A DNA stretch of 34,289 nucleotides, taken from Lactobacillus gigeriorum DSM 23908 = CRBIP 24.85 (GTDB lineage Bacteria > Bacillota > Bacilli > Lactobacillales > Lactobacillaceae). The translations under genes and the position numbers were made by a program. Positions 8,588-17,198 of the stretch are shown here, in pieces (position 1 is the stretch's first letter; each line of letters starts with the position of its first letter). The notes below the pieces were generated by a model. The model ran no database searches. It was not told the origin of the DNA and saw nothing but the letters and a program-made list of their open reading frames with translations. The stretch is taken from contig NZ_CAKC01000062.1 of NCBI RefSeq assembly GCF_000296855.1, positions 1 to 34,289 of the forward strand. Reading direction: 5' to 3'.

Positions 8588-9967
8588 ATGAAGAAACACA
8601 ATTTATCCACAGAAAAAAAGGAAAAAAACGTCATTATCACCATTAAGCGTTTAGGAATCAACGGTGAAGGTATTGGCTACTACCGCAAAAAGATTATTTT
8701 TGTTCCAGGAGCATTACCAGATGAAGTTGTCGTAGCTAAATTCGTCAAGGAATATCCACAATATATCCAAGCTGAGCTGGTTCGTATTAAAGAAAAAAGT
8801 CCTGATCGGGTGGAGTTTCCAAATGGAGTTGATCCTGAAATTGGTGGTCTTGAATTAGCTCACCTTGCTTACCTTAAGCAACTAGAATTCAAACGTAACA
8901 ACGTCCTTGAATCTCTCAAGAAATATCATCCCCGTGGCTATGCTAAATATAAGGTTAAGCCGACTATTCCTGCCCCCGACCAATGGCGCTACCGCAATAA
9001 AGCACAGTATCAAATCGAATTTGATCACGGTAAAAGCAAGTTGGGCTTATTTGCTCCTAACTCACACCGCTTGATTGATCTACCGGAAATGCCTACTCAG
9101 AGCATTGCAACTCAAAAAACCGAGCGTGCTATCAAAGATTTAATTGCTAAATTAAGAGTACCAATCGCTGATTACCGTAAACACCTTGATGGCATTAAAA
9201 CCGTTGTCGTCAGACAAGCTGAAGCTAGCCAAGAAATTCAAGTTACTTTGATTACAATCGGTCATAAATTACGCAATTTACCAGAACTTGCACAAAAGAT
9301 TATGCAGCTCGAACATGTAGTTAGCGTTTATCAAAATGAAACTGACTGGCGTAATCCTCAAGTTTGGGGTAATAAGACTGAGAAATTAGCCGGTAAAAAT
9401 CAAATTGTTGAAGAAATTTTGGGCAAACGCTTTGCTTTGTCTCCTAGAGCTTTCTTCCAATTAAACCCAGTGCAAACGGCAACTTTATATTCTGAAGCTT
9501 TGAAATTATTAGACCTCACGCCTGATCAAACTTTGATTGATGCTTATAGTGGTGTTGGTACTTTAGGAATTTTAGCAGCAGATCAAGTCAAGCAAGTTGT
9601 AGGAATTGAAACTATTCCCGAAGCAGTTCAAGATGCACAACATAATGTTAAACTAAATCATTTGCGCAATGCGGATTACTTCCAAGGAAGCGTAGAAAAG
9701 GTCTTGCCTGAACTACAACGCGGTGGTCTTCCAATCGATGCTTTAATTGTCGATCCACCTAGAACCGGTTTAGCTAAGAGCTTGATCAAGACCCTATTGC
9801 AAGTCAAGCCTAGAACTTTTGTTTATATTTCATGCAATCCTTCAACCCTTGCACAAGATTTAGTTTTACTCTCTGAAGCCTATGATGTCAGAGTTATCAA
9901 AAATATTGATATGCTACCACAGACACCTCGGTGTGAGTGTATTGTAAAGCTAGTTTTACGTAAATAA
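8588..9967 (+). CDS. 23S rRNA (uracil-5-)-methyltransferase, RlmD/RlmCD (RumA) family
   Basis: This enzyme uses S-adenosylmethionine to make 5-methyluridine in 23S rRNA. The 459 residues contain an N-terminal TRAM RNA-binding domain (about 12-68), the SAM-binding motif DAYSGVGTLGI, the motif DPPRTGL, the catalytic cysteine in YISCNPST (Cys416) and the terminal CECIVKL with the base glutamate. The stretch that normally carries three Fe-S cysteines before a QHL-like motif reads GVDPEIGGLELAHLAY here (80-95), with no cysteine, so the cluster appears lost. Which uracil is modified cannot be told from sequence. Own promoter and a strong terminator suggest a single-gene unit. Confidence 0.93.
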   Translation: MKKHNLSTEKKEKNVIITIKRLGINGEGIGYYRKKIIFVPGALPDEVVVAKFVKEYPQYIQAELVRIKEKSPDRVEFPNGVDPEIGGLELAHLAYLKQLEFKRNNVLESLKKYHPRGYAKYKVKPTIPAPDQWRYRNKAQYQIEFDHGKSKLGLFAPNSHRLIDLPEMPTQSIATQKTERAIKDLIAKLRVPIADYRKHLDGIKTVVVRQAEASQEIQVTLITIGHKLRNLPELAQKIMQLEHVVSVYQNETDWRNPQVWGNKTEKLAGKNQIVEEILGKRFALSPRAFFQLNPVQTATLYSEALKLLDLTPDQTLIDAYSGVGTLGILAADQVKQVVGIETIPEAVQDAQHNVKLNHLRNADYFQGSVEKVLPELQRGGLPIDALIVDPPRTGLAKSLIKTLLQVKPRTFVYISCNPSTLAQDLVLLSEAYDVRVIKNIDMLPQTPRCECIVKLVLRK

Positions 9968-9970
9968 AAA

Positions 9971-10019
9971 CATCAAAAAAAGCTACTTGGATTTTAATCC
10001 CTTGTAGCTTTTTTTGATG
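9971..10019. terminator. Strong bidirectional terminator
   Basis: Sixteen-base perfect arms CATCAAAAAAAGCTAC (9971-9986) and GTAGCTTTTTTTGATG (10004-10019) with a 17-base loop. T runs stand on both strands, so it ends the methyltransferase transcript and could also end any leftward transcript from 10289-10316. Confidence 0.92.
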
Positions 10020-10288
10020 AAGTGGACGAGGCGAACTCATCAATTGATTGATAGTCACGATTTCAATGTTGATAACATGGCTGGTCGCAACAAAATTAAC
10101 ATTCACTTGTTCGGGTTTTTACGTAAAACGTAATATTTTTATATAGTCGGATTTGCAAACAGCCATTAATATTAATTAGCTGATTTCTCTATCATAATAG
10201 AGAATCTTATTTCCAACAATAATACATAATTCTGGAGATAAAAACTTACTTTATTGTTAAATTTAATTTCTACCTCGTCTACATCTCT
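10020..10288 (-). other. Gene-less gap, possible leftward transcript of about 310 bases
   Basis: No convincing coding sequence lies here on either strand: leftward frames are short, lack ribosome sites or run into the methyltransferase gene. On the minus strand a 31-codon frame follows GAGG and starts at ATT, ending near 10171, which is at most a weak peptide candidate. The stretch is bounded by a promoter with a cre-like box (10289-10316) and the terminator at 9971-10019 and holds the hairpin at 10185-10204, so an RNA of about 310 bases is possible. Confidence 0.3.
10185..10204. repeat. Inverted repeat inside the gap
   Basis: Arms TTCTCTAT and ATAGAGAA enclose CATA. There is no T run after it, so it looks more like an RNA hairpin or operator than a terminator. 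Confidence 0.4.
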
Positions 10289-10316
10289 ATCATATCACAA
10301 ATGTAACCGTTTGCAA
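10289..10316 (-). promoter_or_regulatory. Orphan promoter facing the gap
   Basis: Leftward -35 TTGCAA (10311-10316), 16-base spacer, -10 TATGAT (10289-10294) preceded by TGA (extended -10). No gene of usable size lies downstream of it. Confidence 0.5.
10302..10315. promoter_or_regulatory. Candidate catabolite-response element (cre)
   Basis: TGTAACCGTTTGCA fits the CcpA consensus TGWAANCGNTNWCA at all but one constrained base. It overlaps the -35 box of the orphan promoter, a position where CcpA would repress. Confidence 0.45.
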
Positions 10317-10334
10317 GAACTATTTACTGACGCT

Positions 10335-11288
10335 TTAGGGTAAATATTTGTGTAAAAACTTTTCCACATGTTGGCGGTAGGCTTGGGGATGCGTAGCAAA
10401 AGACTTGGCATGCTTTGCACCTGGAACCACCCATAATTCTTTTGGCCCTTGAGATGCTCGATAGTTTTCATAAACCATCTCTGTTGGCACAAAGGTATCA
10501 CGGCTTCCATGAATAAACAAAGTTGGTCGATAATTATGCTTGAGCTGGTTGACTGCCGATCCATCATTCAAAAAATATCCTACCTTAACTCGATTAATGC
10601 CACTTAAAATTTCTACAAGCGGAACTCTCGGAACTACCGGCATATGGTATAGATCCTGTGCTTCATGTTCAATTTCAGCTTTTACATTACTATAGCCACA
10701 ATCTTCGATAATTGCTTTAACTTGCTGTGGTAATTTTTCACCACTAGTCATCATCGCTGTAGCTGCACCCATACTTACACCAAATAAGACAATTTTTTGA
10801 TGCGGTTGTCGCTTTAAAACCTGATTAATCCACTTAACCACATCAGCTTTTTCAACCCAACCATAGCCAATATATTTTCCTTGGCTCTGTCCATGGCTTC
10901 GGGCATCAGGAAGTAATAAATTATAGCCCAGACCATGAAATAATCCTGCATAGGCAGCCATACTGTCTTTGTTGTTCATGTATCCGTGCAAAATAATTAC
11001 GGTTTTATTTGACTTCTTATAAGCCAGATAATTCGCATCTAGTTTAAAATTGCCACTAGCTGCGGTTATGTACCATTTTTGTTTTGCGTGATCATAATAC
11101 CATTTTTTCTGTGAGTATAATGGATCTTTGCGCTTTAAAACAGTAGAATTAGGTTTAATAAAACTTTTGTGTCCAGGAACGCAGGCAACGTTAAAAAAGT
11201 AAAAACCTGCACCGACAAAAGCAGCAATTACTAGCAATAAAATTGTAAGCAATACTTGATAAATCTTCTTATTTTTGATGATTTTCAT
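10335..11288 (-). CDS. Alpha/beta hydrolase with N-terminal membrane anchor
   Basis: A 317-residue serine hydrolase of the kind annotated as YqkD-like or BAAT-like. A membrane segment at about 10-33 is likely an uncleaved signal anchor, which would place the enzyme outside the membrane. The fold markers are HGYMNNKDS (oxyanion region, 101-109), the nucleophile elbow GVSMGA with Ser172, Asp264 in HGSRDTFVP and His293 in GAKHAKSF, so the triad is complete. Substrate is unknown; esterase or peptidase activity is possible. The ATG at 11288 follows TGGGGGATAA. It diverges from the small gene at 11353 across a 64-base region with TATAAT-like boxes. Confidence 0.9.
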   Translation of the reverse strand: MKIIKNKKIYQVLLTILLLVIAAFVGAGFYFFNVACVPGHKSFIKPNSTVLKRKDPLYSQKKWYYDHAKQKWYITAASGNFKLDANYLAYKKSNKTVIILHGYMNNKDSMAAYAGLFHGLGYNLLLPDARSHGQSQGKYIGYGWVEKADVVKWINQVLKRQPHQKIVLFGVSMGAATAMMTSGEKLPQQVKAIIEDCGYSNVKAEIEHEAQDLYHMPVVPRVPLVEILSGINRVKVGYFLNDGSAVNQLKHNYRPTLFIHGSRDTFVPTEMVYENYRASQGPKELWVVPGAKHAKSFATHPQAYRQHVEKFLHKYLP

Positions 11289-11352
11289 ATATTATCCCCC
11301 ATCAACAAGATGGTATATAATATATCACTTATTATTTGTATAGGTTTAAAAT

Positions 11353-11637
11353 ATGAAATTAAGCGCTTTTATTCAATTAATTCAAAATATCAATGAACAA
11401 CATACTTTATATTATGGCCGAACAGAGTCCCCATTGGCTTTGAGCAAGTTCACTGTTGCAGCAAATGAATGTTATTTTCAAGTTGGCAAGCAAGCAATGT
11501 CAAAGCAAAAATTTATTAAACTAGTCAAAAATATTCATCATAAAGCAATTAATCTCTATGTGCTTGAGGGCAACAAAAAACGATCCATCTATGGTCTACA
11601 AATTGAACTAGACCACGGACGAATCGTCTTAATGTGA
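11353..11637 (+). CDS. Small hypothetical protein, 94 aa
   Basis: A basic soluble protein beginning MKLSAFIQLIQNINEQHTLY and ending ELDHGRIVLM. No domain is recognised and no membrane segment is visible. The ATG follows a modest ribosome site (ATAGGTTT), and a TATAAT box lies in the divergent region about 40 bases upstream (near 11313-11320). Its stop codon is directly adjacent to the stop codon of mvaS on the other strand, with no base between them. Reading as a real gene rests on length, start and base use like the neighbours. Confidence 0.62.
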   Translation: MKLSAFIQLIQNINEQHTLYYGRTESPLALSKFTVAANECYFQVGKQAMSKQKFIKLVKNIHHKAINLYVLEGNKKRSIYGLQIELDHGRIVLM

Positions 11638-12801
11638 TTATTTGACTTGACAGTACTGGCGTATATGATTTTTAGTTCCAGCAAAGTACCACATGCCACG
11701 CTCTTCATCACTAGTTAATTCCACTTCAGCAGGCTCATTCAAGGCAGCTGTAAACACTTCCTCATATTCTGCTACTGACAATCTTTGGCGCCGATTCAAT
11801 AAATGTTCTTGCCAAGCAAGCGGTAACTGCTTTTGGTAACCATCAACTAAATTGGCAGAGAAAAATTCTGCCATTGCCCCTGAACCATATGAGAATAAAC
11901 CTATTAAGGCATTGGCTTCTAAGTCAGCATGTTCTAACAATGACAATAAACTCATATATAGGGAAGCAGTGTAGATGTTACCAACTTCCATACTTAATTG
12001 TTTAGAAGCTGTAAATGTTTCAGTTAATCGTTCTTGAACATTCTTATCTTCATCAGCAATCGCAATATTATTGGCTTTGAGTCCCATTTTCGTATATGGT
12101 AAGTGATAGATCAACGCACCAAAATCACGCGTCATCCACCCTTTTTCAGCTTGATAAGCAGCAAACGTCTTTTTGAAAAATTCCAAGTAAACCTGTGTTG
12201 AATATTTACCATCAACCAAAGCCACCTTAGAATCATTAGGACGCCAAAAATCATCGATATCTTCACTATAGGCACTATGTCCTTCGTTCAGCGTTAAAAT
12301 ACTTGGATTAGCCTTTACTAGCAAACTAACGCTACCTGCTCCTTGAGTAACTTCTCCTGGGGTATTTAAGCCATAGCGGGCAATATCGCTACCAATCACA
12401 ATTGCCGTGTGGTGAGGATGAACTCTAACATAATCCCGTGCTGTCATCAAAGCTGCCGTTAAGCCAAAACAAGCTTCTTTAATTTCAAAAGTTCTTACTT
12501 GTGGATGCAAGTTAAGAGCTTTTTTTACAAAAAGAGAAGCTGATTTTGATTGATCAACGCTTGACTCAGTTGCAAAAATTAATAAACCAACCTTACTTTG
12601 ATCAATTTCAGCGAAATATTGTTTGGTCGCATTGATTCCCATTGAAACAGCATCTTGCGTCACATCAGCAACTGCCATTTTTCTTTGACCAATTCCAATC
12701 AGGAATTTATTAGGATCAACTCCACGTGCTAACGCGAGATCTGTCATATCAACATATTTATTTGGCGTGAAAAAGCCAATTTTATCAATTCCGATCTGCA
12801 T
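11638..12801 (-). CDS. mvaS: Hydroxymethylglutaryl-CoA synthase
   Basis: HMG-CoA synthase condenses acetyl-CoA with acetoacetyl-CoA, the second step of the mevalonate route. The 387-residue protein starts MQIGIDKIGFFTPNKYVDMT; the catalytic residues fall at the exact bacterial family positions Glu79 (FATESSVDQSKSA) and Cys111 (KEACFGLTAAL), with the histidine in IYHLPYTK. The ATG at 12801 is preceded by AGAAAGGAAG; a longer frame to 12867 runs inside mvaA and is rejected. The start overlaps the mvaA stop by 17 bases. The operon supplies isoprenoids for undecaprenyl phosphate and quinone-type lipids. Confidence 0.96.
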   Translation of the reverse strand: MQIGIDKIGFFTPNKYVDMTDLALARGVDPNKFLIGIGQRKMAVADVTQDAVSMGINATKQYFAEIDQSKVGLLIFATESSVDQSKSASLFVKKALNLHPQVRTFEIKEACFGLTAALMTARDYVRVHPHHTAIVIGSDIARYGLNTPGEVTQGAGSVSLLVKANPSILTLNEGHSAYSEDIDDFWRPNDSKVALVDGKYSTQVYLEFFKKTFAAYQAEKGWMTRDFGALIYHLPYTKMGLKANNIAIADEDKNVQERLTETFTASKQLSMEVGNIYTASLYMSLLSLLEHADLEANALIGLFSYGSGAMAEFFSANLVDGYQKQLPLAWQEHLLNRRQRLSVAEYEEVFTAALNEPAEVELTSDEERGMWYFAGTKNHIRQYCQVK

Positions 12802-14005
12802 GGGCTTCCTTTCTAATCTGCTCAAGAATCGTTTGGGCAGCATGCTCTGAATAGTTTTTATTTTCAATCATTTTCGCCAGTACTTCTGCTTTTTCAATAG
12901 TGGTTGCATTCAGTGTAGCTACAATATTGCGTGCTTGTAATTTCATATGTCCAGCTTGAATTCCCTTGGTTGAAATTGCAAGCAAGGCAGCAAGGTTATT
13001 GGCAAGTCCTATACCTGCAATTATTTCCGCCAATTGTGCTGAACTAACATCGCCTAATAAAGAAAAGCTTTGTTGGACATCACTTCTAGCTTTAATCGAT
13101 CCCCCGACAGTTCCAATGGCTAAAGGTAACGAAAGTTGCCCGATTAGCTTATCATGTGCAATAAACCACTTGCTAAGACTAGTATAACCAGTCTGACTGG
13201 CATGAACTGCAGTTGCAGCCTCAACTGCACGATAATCATTTCCTGTCGCCATTAACACGGCATCGACGCCATTCATAATTCCTTTATTATTCGTAACTGC
13301 ACGATAGACATCAGTTTGAGCTATTTTACTTAATAAAGCAATTTTTTGGGCTACGGCTTGTCCTCCGATAGTTTCAGGATCTATTTTTACTTCAGCTCTA
13401 GCAAATTGACTAGGATAGTTTGACAAAATTGCAAATAGTTTTTCGCTAATGCCTGGAAAAGCTAACATTTGTTCTGCTAAATATTCCAAGATAGCATTGG
13501 TCTTATTAGCTCCCATAGCTTCTGCTGGATCTACTAGCACGCGAATAAATAGCAGATCAGCCTCTAGCTCTGCATTAATGCGACGTAAACCACCACCATG
13601 TAAGATCAAACTATGAAATCGTTCATTTGCTTTAGTGATATACTCCGGAAAATTTTCCTCGAATACACTTTGTGAAAAGTTACTATCAACTCTTAAAACA
13701 ATTTGACCATAAATTCCTGGACGATCACTACTACACTTGACTCCACCATTTTTCGCAAAAATCCCTGCACCATGATTAGCTGCAGCAACAACGGAAGGTT
13801 CCTCTGTCGCCAGCGGAACGAGATAAGAGCGATTATTGACAAGTAAATTCTGCACAACCCCGAGTGGCAAGCGAATTTCGCCAATGACATTCTCGCTTAA
13901 TTGATTTAATTCCATCAATGATTTGTCGTCAATATCTGCTAGTTTTAAGCCTTGGTCTTGTAAAATTGCTCTCCGCTCTTGCGGTGATAATTGATAGAAT
14001 TTCAT
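12785..14005 (-). CDS. mvaA: Hydroxymethylglutaryl-CoA reductase, class II type
   Basis: This enzyme reduces (or, in some bacteria, oxidises) HMG-CoA to mevalonate. The 406 residues show the class II pattern: ENVIGEIRLPLGV (38-50), the catalytic glutamate in EPSVVAAANHGA (Glu69), the AMGANKTN loop with the lysine-containing site, the GTVGGS glycine loop and a C-terminal SEHAAQTIL with the catalytic histidine. It begins two bases after the thiolase gene ends and overlaps mvaS, so all three are one transcript. Length and residues are normal. Confidence 0.96.
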   Translation of the reverse strand: MKFYQLSPQERRAILQDQGLKLADIDDKSLMELNQLSENVIGEIRLPLGVVQNLLVNNRSYLVPLATEEPSVVAAANHGAGIFAKNGGVKCSSDRPGIYGQIVLRVDSNFSQSVFEENFPEYITKANERFHSLILHGGGLRRINAELEADLLFIRVLVDPAEAMGANKTNAILEYLAEQMLAFPGISEKLFAILSNYPSQFARAEVKIDPETIGGQAVAQKIALLSKIAQTDVYRAVTNNKGIMNGVDAVLMATGNDYRAVEAATAVHASQTGYTSLSKWFIAHDKLIGQLSLPLAIGTVGGSIKARSDVQQSFSLLGDVSSAQLAEIIAGIGLANNLAALLAISTKGIQAGHMKLQARNIVATLNATTIEKAEVLAKMIENKNYSEHAAQTILEQIRKEAHADRN

Positions 14006-14007
14006 AA

Positions 14008-15168
14008 TTATACCAACTCAATTTCATAAGCTATTGCTTGTCCACCGCCGATACACAAACTTACTAAAGCTCGCTTTTGCTCAGCTTTATTAAGCGCATT
14101 AATCGCAGTAACTACCAACCTAGTCCCAGTTGCGCCGAGCGGGTGTCCTAAAGCAATCGCTCCACCTAACGGATTCAGCTTTGTCTCTGGAATTGCTAAA
14201 TCACGCGCAACTGCAACTGCTTGAGCTGCAAAAGCTTCGTTTAATTCTACAACATCATAATCGGCAAGCGTTCTGCCTATTTTTTGCATTAGCTTTTTGA
14301 TTGCATAGTATGGCGTATATCCCATTAGTTCGGGATCAAAGCCTGCTTCCGCATAGCCCCCTAATTTAGCGATCGGCTGCAAATTTAGCTCTTTAACTTT
14401 TTCGGCTGTAGCAAGTATTAACATGCTAGCGCCATCGTTGATTGGGGATGAATTCCCGGCAGTAACTGCACCATTTTCTTTAAAAACTGGTTTTAAACCA
14501 GCTAGTGCTTCATAAGTGCTGTCAGTTCGAATACTTTCATCTTTATCAACTAGCTGGCCATCCACTTCAATCGGAATAATTTCATCTACAAAGACATTCT
14601 TCTTCATTGCTTCAGTGGCTTTTTGCTGTGATCTCAAGCTAAATTGATCCATTTCTTCACGAGTAACGTGATATTTTTCAGCGACATTTTCAGCCGTTAT
14701 TCCCATCGGCTTCCCTGAAAAAGCATCATTTAAGCCATCCTGAAAAAGACTTGCGACCAAATGTTCACTTGCATTCTCTTTATATTTTTTGTCCACAAGA
14801 AATGGTGCGTTAGTCATGCTTTCGCTACCACCAACTGCTACTAGATCCAAATCGCCCATCTGCATCTGACCTTCGGCTAAACGTAAAGCTTTCAAGCTAG
14901 AACCACAAACATCATTGACCGTTGTTGCCACTGTAGCTTGATCCAATCCGGCCTTCAATGCTACCTGTCGTGCCATATTTTCGCCTAAGCCAGCTCCGAT
15001 CACGTTTCCCATTAAAACGCCATCAACTTTATTAGGAGCAATATTTAAGTCGTTTAAGCTAGCCGCTAAAAGCGTACTAGCAAGTTCAACGGCACTCTTG
15101 TCTTTGAACATCCCCCGATATTTTCCAATCGGCGTTCTTTTAGCGGAAATAATATAGACATCCTTCAT
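14008..15168 (-). CDS. Acetyl-CoA C-acetyltransferase (thiolase)
   Basis: A biosynthetic thiolase of 386 residues that joins two acetyl-CoA into acetoacetyl-CoA, feeding mvaS and mvaA downstream. The nucleophile Cys88 lies in NDVCGSSLKAL, the second motif GGAIALGHPLGATGTR carries the catalytic histidine, and CIGGGQAI near the end carries the second cysteine. The gene (often called thlA, atoB or mvaC) heads the operon. A promoter should lie in 15169-15250; several TTTACG/TAAAAT-type combinations exist there but none is decisive. Confidence 0.95.
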   Translation of the reverse strand: MKDVYIISAKRTPIGKYRGMFKDKSAVELASTLLAASLNDLNIAPNKVDGVLMGNVIGAGLGENMARQVALKAGLDQATVATTVNDVCGSSLKALRLAEGQMQMGDLDLVAVGGSESMTNAPFLVDKKYKENASEHLVASLFQDGLNDAFSGKPMGITAENVAEKYHVTREEMDQFSLRSQQKATEAMKKNVFVDEIIPIEVDGQLVDKDESIRTDSTYEALAGLKPVFKENGAVTAGNSSPINDGASMLILATAEKVKELNLQPIAKLGGYAEAGFDPELMGYTPYYAIKKLMQKIGRTLADYDVVELNEAFAAQAVAVARDLAIPETKLNPLGGAIALGHPLGATGTRLVVTAINALNKAEQKRALVSLCIGGGQAIAYEIELV

Positions 15169-15252
15169 AAAAAACCTCTCTACAAATAAATGTTATTTTA
15201 CAGTAGAATTACTAATTTTTGTTAAAATATGCGTAAAATTTTTTCAAACAGA

Positions 15253-15289
15253 AATACGAGTCCAAATTCAAGATACTCAGACTCGTATT
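15253..15289 (-). terminator. Terminator of the map-yihY operon
   Basis: Arms AATACGAGTC (15253-15262) and GACTCGTATT (15280-15289) pair perfectly; T-rich sequence follows on the leftward strand. It lies four bases after the yihY stop. Confidence 0.75.
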
Positions 15290-15292
15290 GGG

Positions 15293-16207
15293 TTATTTAT
15301 TTTTTTGCCGTCGCTTTTGTTGGATATAAGAAGCCAAGCGCCCGGAAGAAAACTCTACTGAGCCATATTTCAAACGAACAATTGTCGCATTGATACTTGT
15401 TCCAAACAACAACATCATGGCTGCTAAATATAGCCATAACATAAAAATAATAAATGTTCCGATAATTCCGTAATTTTCCCAGCTAATCGGAAAATTATGG
15501 AGGTAAAAACTAAAGCCAAAAGATAAAATAATCCAGCCTAAGACTGTCACAAAAACGCCTGGCCAAATCTTTCTTTTTTTAAGCTTAATGTTGGGAAGAA
15601 CGTAATTTAGATAAGCCACCGCTATGATCATAATCACGATTACCACGGGATAGCGGTAAGACAAAATCGACTTTAATCGGTAAAATGAGAAGCCAAAGAT
15701 TTGTTGAACAAAATCTAGGATCTGCTGTCCAAAAATAAATGCTAATCCGATTCCAGTAAAGACAAAAATCATCAACGCTGTTAAAAAAATCGTTGCTGAT
15801 CGATTCCACAAGAAGCTCAAAAACGAAAGCTTAAGCTCGATTCGATGAACGTCGTACAAGCGATTCATCCCTATTCGTATCGCATTTACTAAGTTCGAAA
15901 ACGACCAAACTGCTAAGATAATACCAAACGAAATGTAGCCATTGGAATTAGTTTTCAACAAGCTATTCACAATCGGCATTATGTAGACAGCAATTTGTTC
16001 AGGAAAAATCAACCGCAAATATTCAGCAATTGGAGCCGTATTAATGCGAAATAGTGGCAAAACATTACCAACAATAATGATAATCGGAAAAATCGAAAAT
16101 AAAATATAATAAGCTATGACAATTGCGCTGGAGACTATTTCACCCTCAGACAAAATTCCAGATAAGGTTCGATAAAATCTATTAATATGCCCTGGTATAG
16201 TTTCCAT
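15293..16207 (-). CDS. YihY/BrkB family integral membrane protein
   Basis: A 304-residue protein with about six hydrophobic segments (near 25-50, 92-112, 137-165, 182-203, 215-238, 246-272) and a basic tail RRQKNK. The motifs AYYILFSIFPIIII at the first segment and GIIGTFIIFMLWLYLAAMML at the last are typical of YihY/BrkB. The family was once called ribonuclease BN; that label is known to be wrong and the function remains unclear. The ATG at 16207 follows AAAGGTAATTGAG, 11 bases after the map stop, so it is second in that operon. Confidence 0.9.
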   Translation of the reverse strand: METIPGHINRFYRTLSGILSEGEIVSSAIVIAYYILFSIFPIIIIVGNVLPLFRINTAPIAEYLRLIFPEQIAVYIMPIVNSLLKTNSNGYISFGIILAVWSFSNLVNAIRIGMNRLYDVHRIELKLSFLSFLWNRSATIFLTALMIFVFTGIGLAFIFGQQILDFVQQIFGFSFYRLKSILSYRYPVVIVIMIIAVAYLNYVLPNIKLKKRKIWPGVFVTVLGWIILSFGFSFYLHNFPISWENYGIIGTFIIFMLWLYLAAMMLLFGTSINATIVRLKYGSVEFSSGRLASYIQQKRRQKNK

Positions 16208-16218
16208 CTCAATTACCT

Positions 16219-17046
16219 TTATTCATCTACTTCATCAAAGTGAGGCAAGTATTTTTCATAACCATCATATGGCTTTTGTAAAGTTAAAATCTTAGGACCA
16301 TCTTTAGTAATGGCAAAAGTGTGTTCAAATTGTGCTGATTTAGAACCATCTGGAGTAGCATAGTAAACCCAGTCATCATTAGGATCGTCAACAGTTCTTT
16401 GATCAATTTGCCACATACCACCGGCTTCAACCATTGGCTCACAAGTAATCGTCATGCCTTCACGTAGACGCAAGCCATGGCCAGCTTTACCCCAGTGTGG
16501 TACTTCAGGATCTTCATGAATGGTTGGTTGAATACCATGGCCAACCAATTCGCGAACGTCACCAAAGTGGTTTTCATCTTCAACATAATGCTGAATTGCA
16601 GCTCCAATGTCCCCAATCCGATTGCCAAGTACAGCTTGATCGATTCCCAAATACATTGCCTTTTTAGTAACTTCCATCAAGCGACGATCTTCATCTGAAA
16701 TTTCACCTACTGGATAAGTAGTACATGAATCAGTTTCATATCCATCTAAATTGCAAGTTACATCTACTTTAACTAAATCTCCCTCTTGGAGAATCCGATC
16801 TTTTCTAGGTGTTTGGTGAGCAATTTCATCATTAACTGAGATACAAGTTCCATATTTGTATCCTTCAAAGCCTTGTTCTGAAAGTCTGCCACCACGACTG
16901 GAAACAAATTCTTGACAAAATTCTTCGATTTCCCAGGTAGACATTCCTGGCTTAATCACATCACGAAGTCCTTCAAACATAGATGCTAAAAGTCTACCTG
17001 ACTTTTGCATTCCCAATAACTCACGATTAGACTTAATAGTAATCAC
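16219..17046 (-). CDS. map: Type I methionine aminopeptidase
   Basis: Removes the initiator methionine from new proteins in the cytoplasm, using two metal ions. All ligands are visible: Asp95, Asp106, His170 (LVGHGI), Glu203 (CEPM) and Glu241 (QFEHT), plus His77 in the substrate pocket (IAHQTP). At 275 residues it is slightly longer than the shortest E. coli-type enzymes because of the segment VDDPNDDWVYYATPDGSKSA and the C-terminal tail. The start is GTG 17046 after AGGAG with a nine-base gap. A good promoter lies at 17087-17115; yihY follows in the same unit. Confidence 0.96.
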   Translation of the reverse strand: MITIKSNRELLGMQKSGRLLASMFEGLRDVIKPGMSTWEIEEFCQEFVSSRGGRLSEQGFEGYKYGTCISVNDEIAHQTPRKDRILQEGDLVKVDVTCNLDGYETDSCTTYPVGEISDEDRRLMEVTKKAMYLGIDQAVLGNRIGDIGAAIQHYVEDENHFGDVRELVGHGIQPTIHEDPEVPHWGKAGHGLRLREGMTITCEPMVEAGGMWQIDQRTVDDPNDDWVYYATPDGSKSAQFEHTFAITKDGPKILTLQKPYDGYEKYLPHFDEVDE

Positions 17047-17086
17047 GCGCGATTGCTCCTCTTCTTAAAAATAATACTTTTTTCCT

Positions 17087-17115
17087 ATTATATCGTTTTT
17101 AGCGTAATTTTTAAA
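17087..17115 (-). promoter_or_regulatory. map promoter
   Basis: Leftward TTTAAA (17110-17115), 17-base spacer, consensus TATAAT (17087-17092), about 40 bases before the GTG start. Confidence 0.65.
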
Positions 17116-17155
17116 ACTTTACCAAAATAATAGCCTATTAACGGCAGATTTCTTG

Positions 17156-17161
17156 TATAAT
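17156..17161 (+). promoter_or_regulatory. -10 box of the flavodoxin gene
   Basis: A consensus TATAAT 38 bases before the ATG, immediately preceded by TG. The -35 region is poor. Confidence 0.5.
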
Positions 17162-17198
17162 AGGTCAGTAACTAGTACTTATTATTGAAAGGTAGTTT

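Noticed and set aside
9897-10106. Leftward 69-codon frame starting at a GTG
   Set aside because: No ribosome site, and the second half is antisense to the terminator and the end of the rRNA methyltransferase gene.
11638-12867. Longer mvaS start at 12867
   Set aside because: The extra 22 residues lie in another frame of mvaA and lack a ribosome site; the ATG at 12801 has AGAAAGGAAG and gives catalytic Glu79 and Cys111 at family positions.
15293-16207. Ribonuclease BN label
   Set aside because: It is a YihY-type membrane protein with no nuclease motif; the old name is known to be mistaken.
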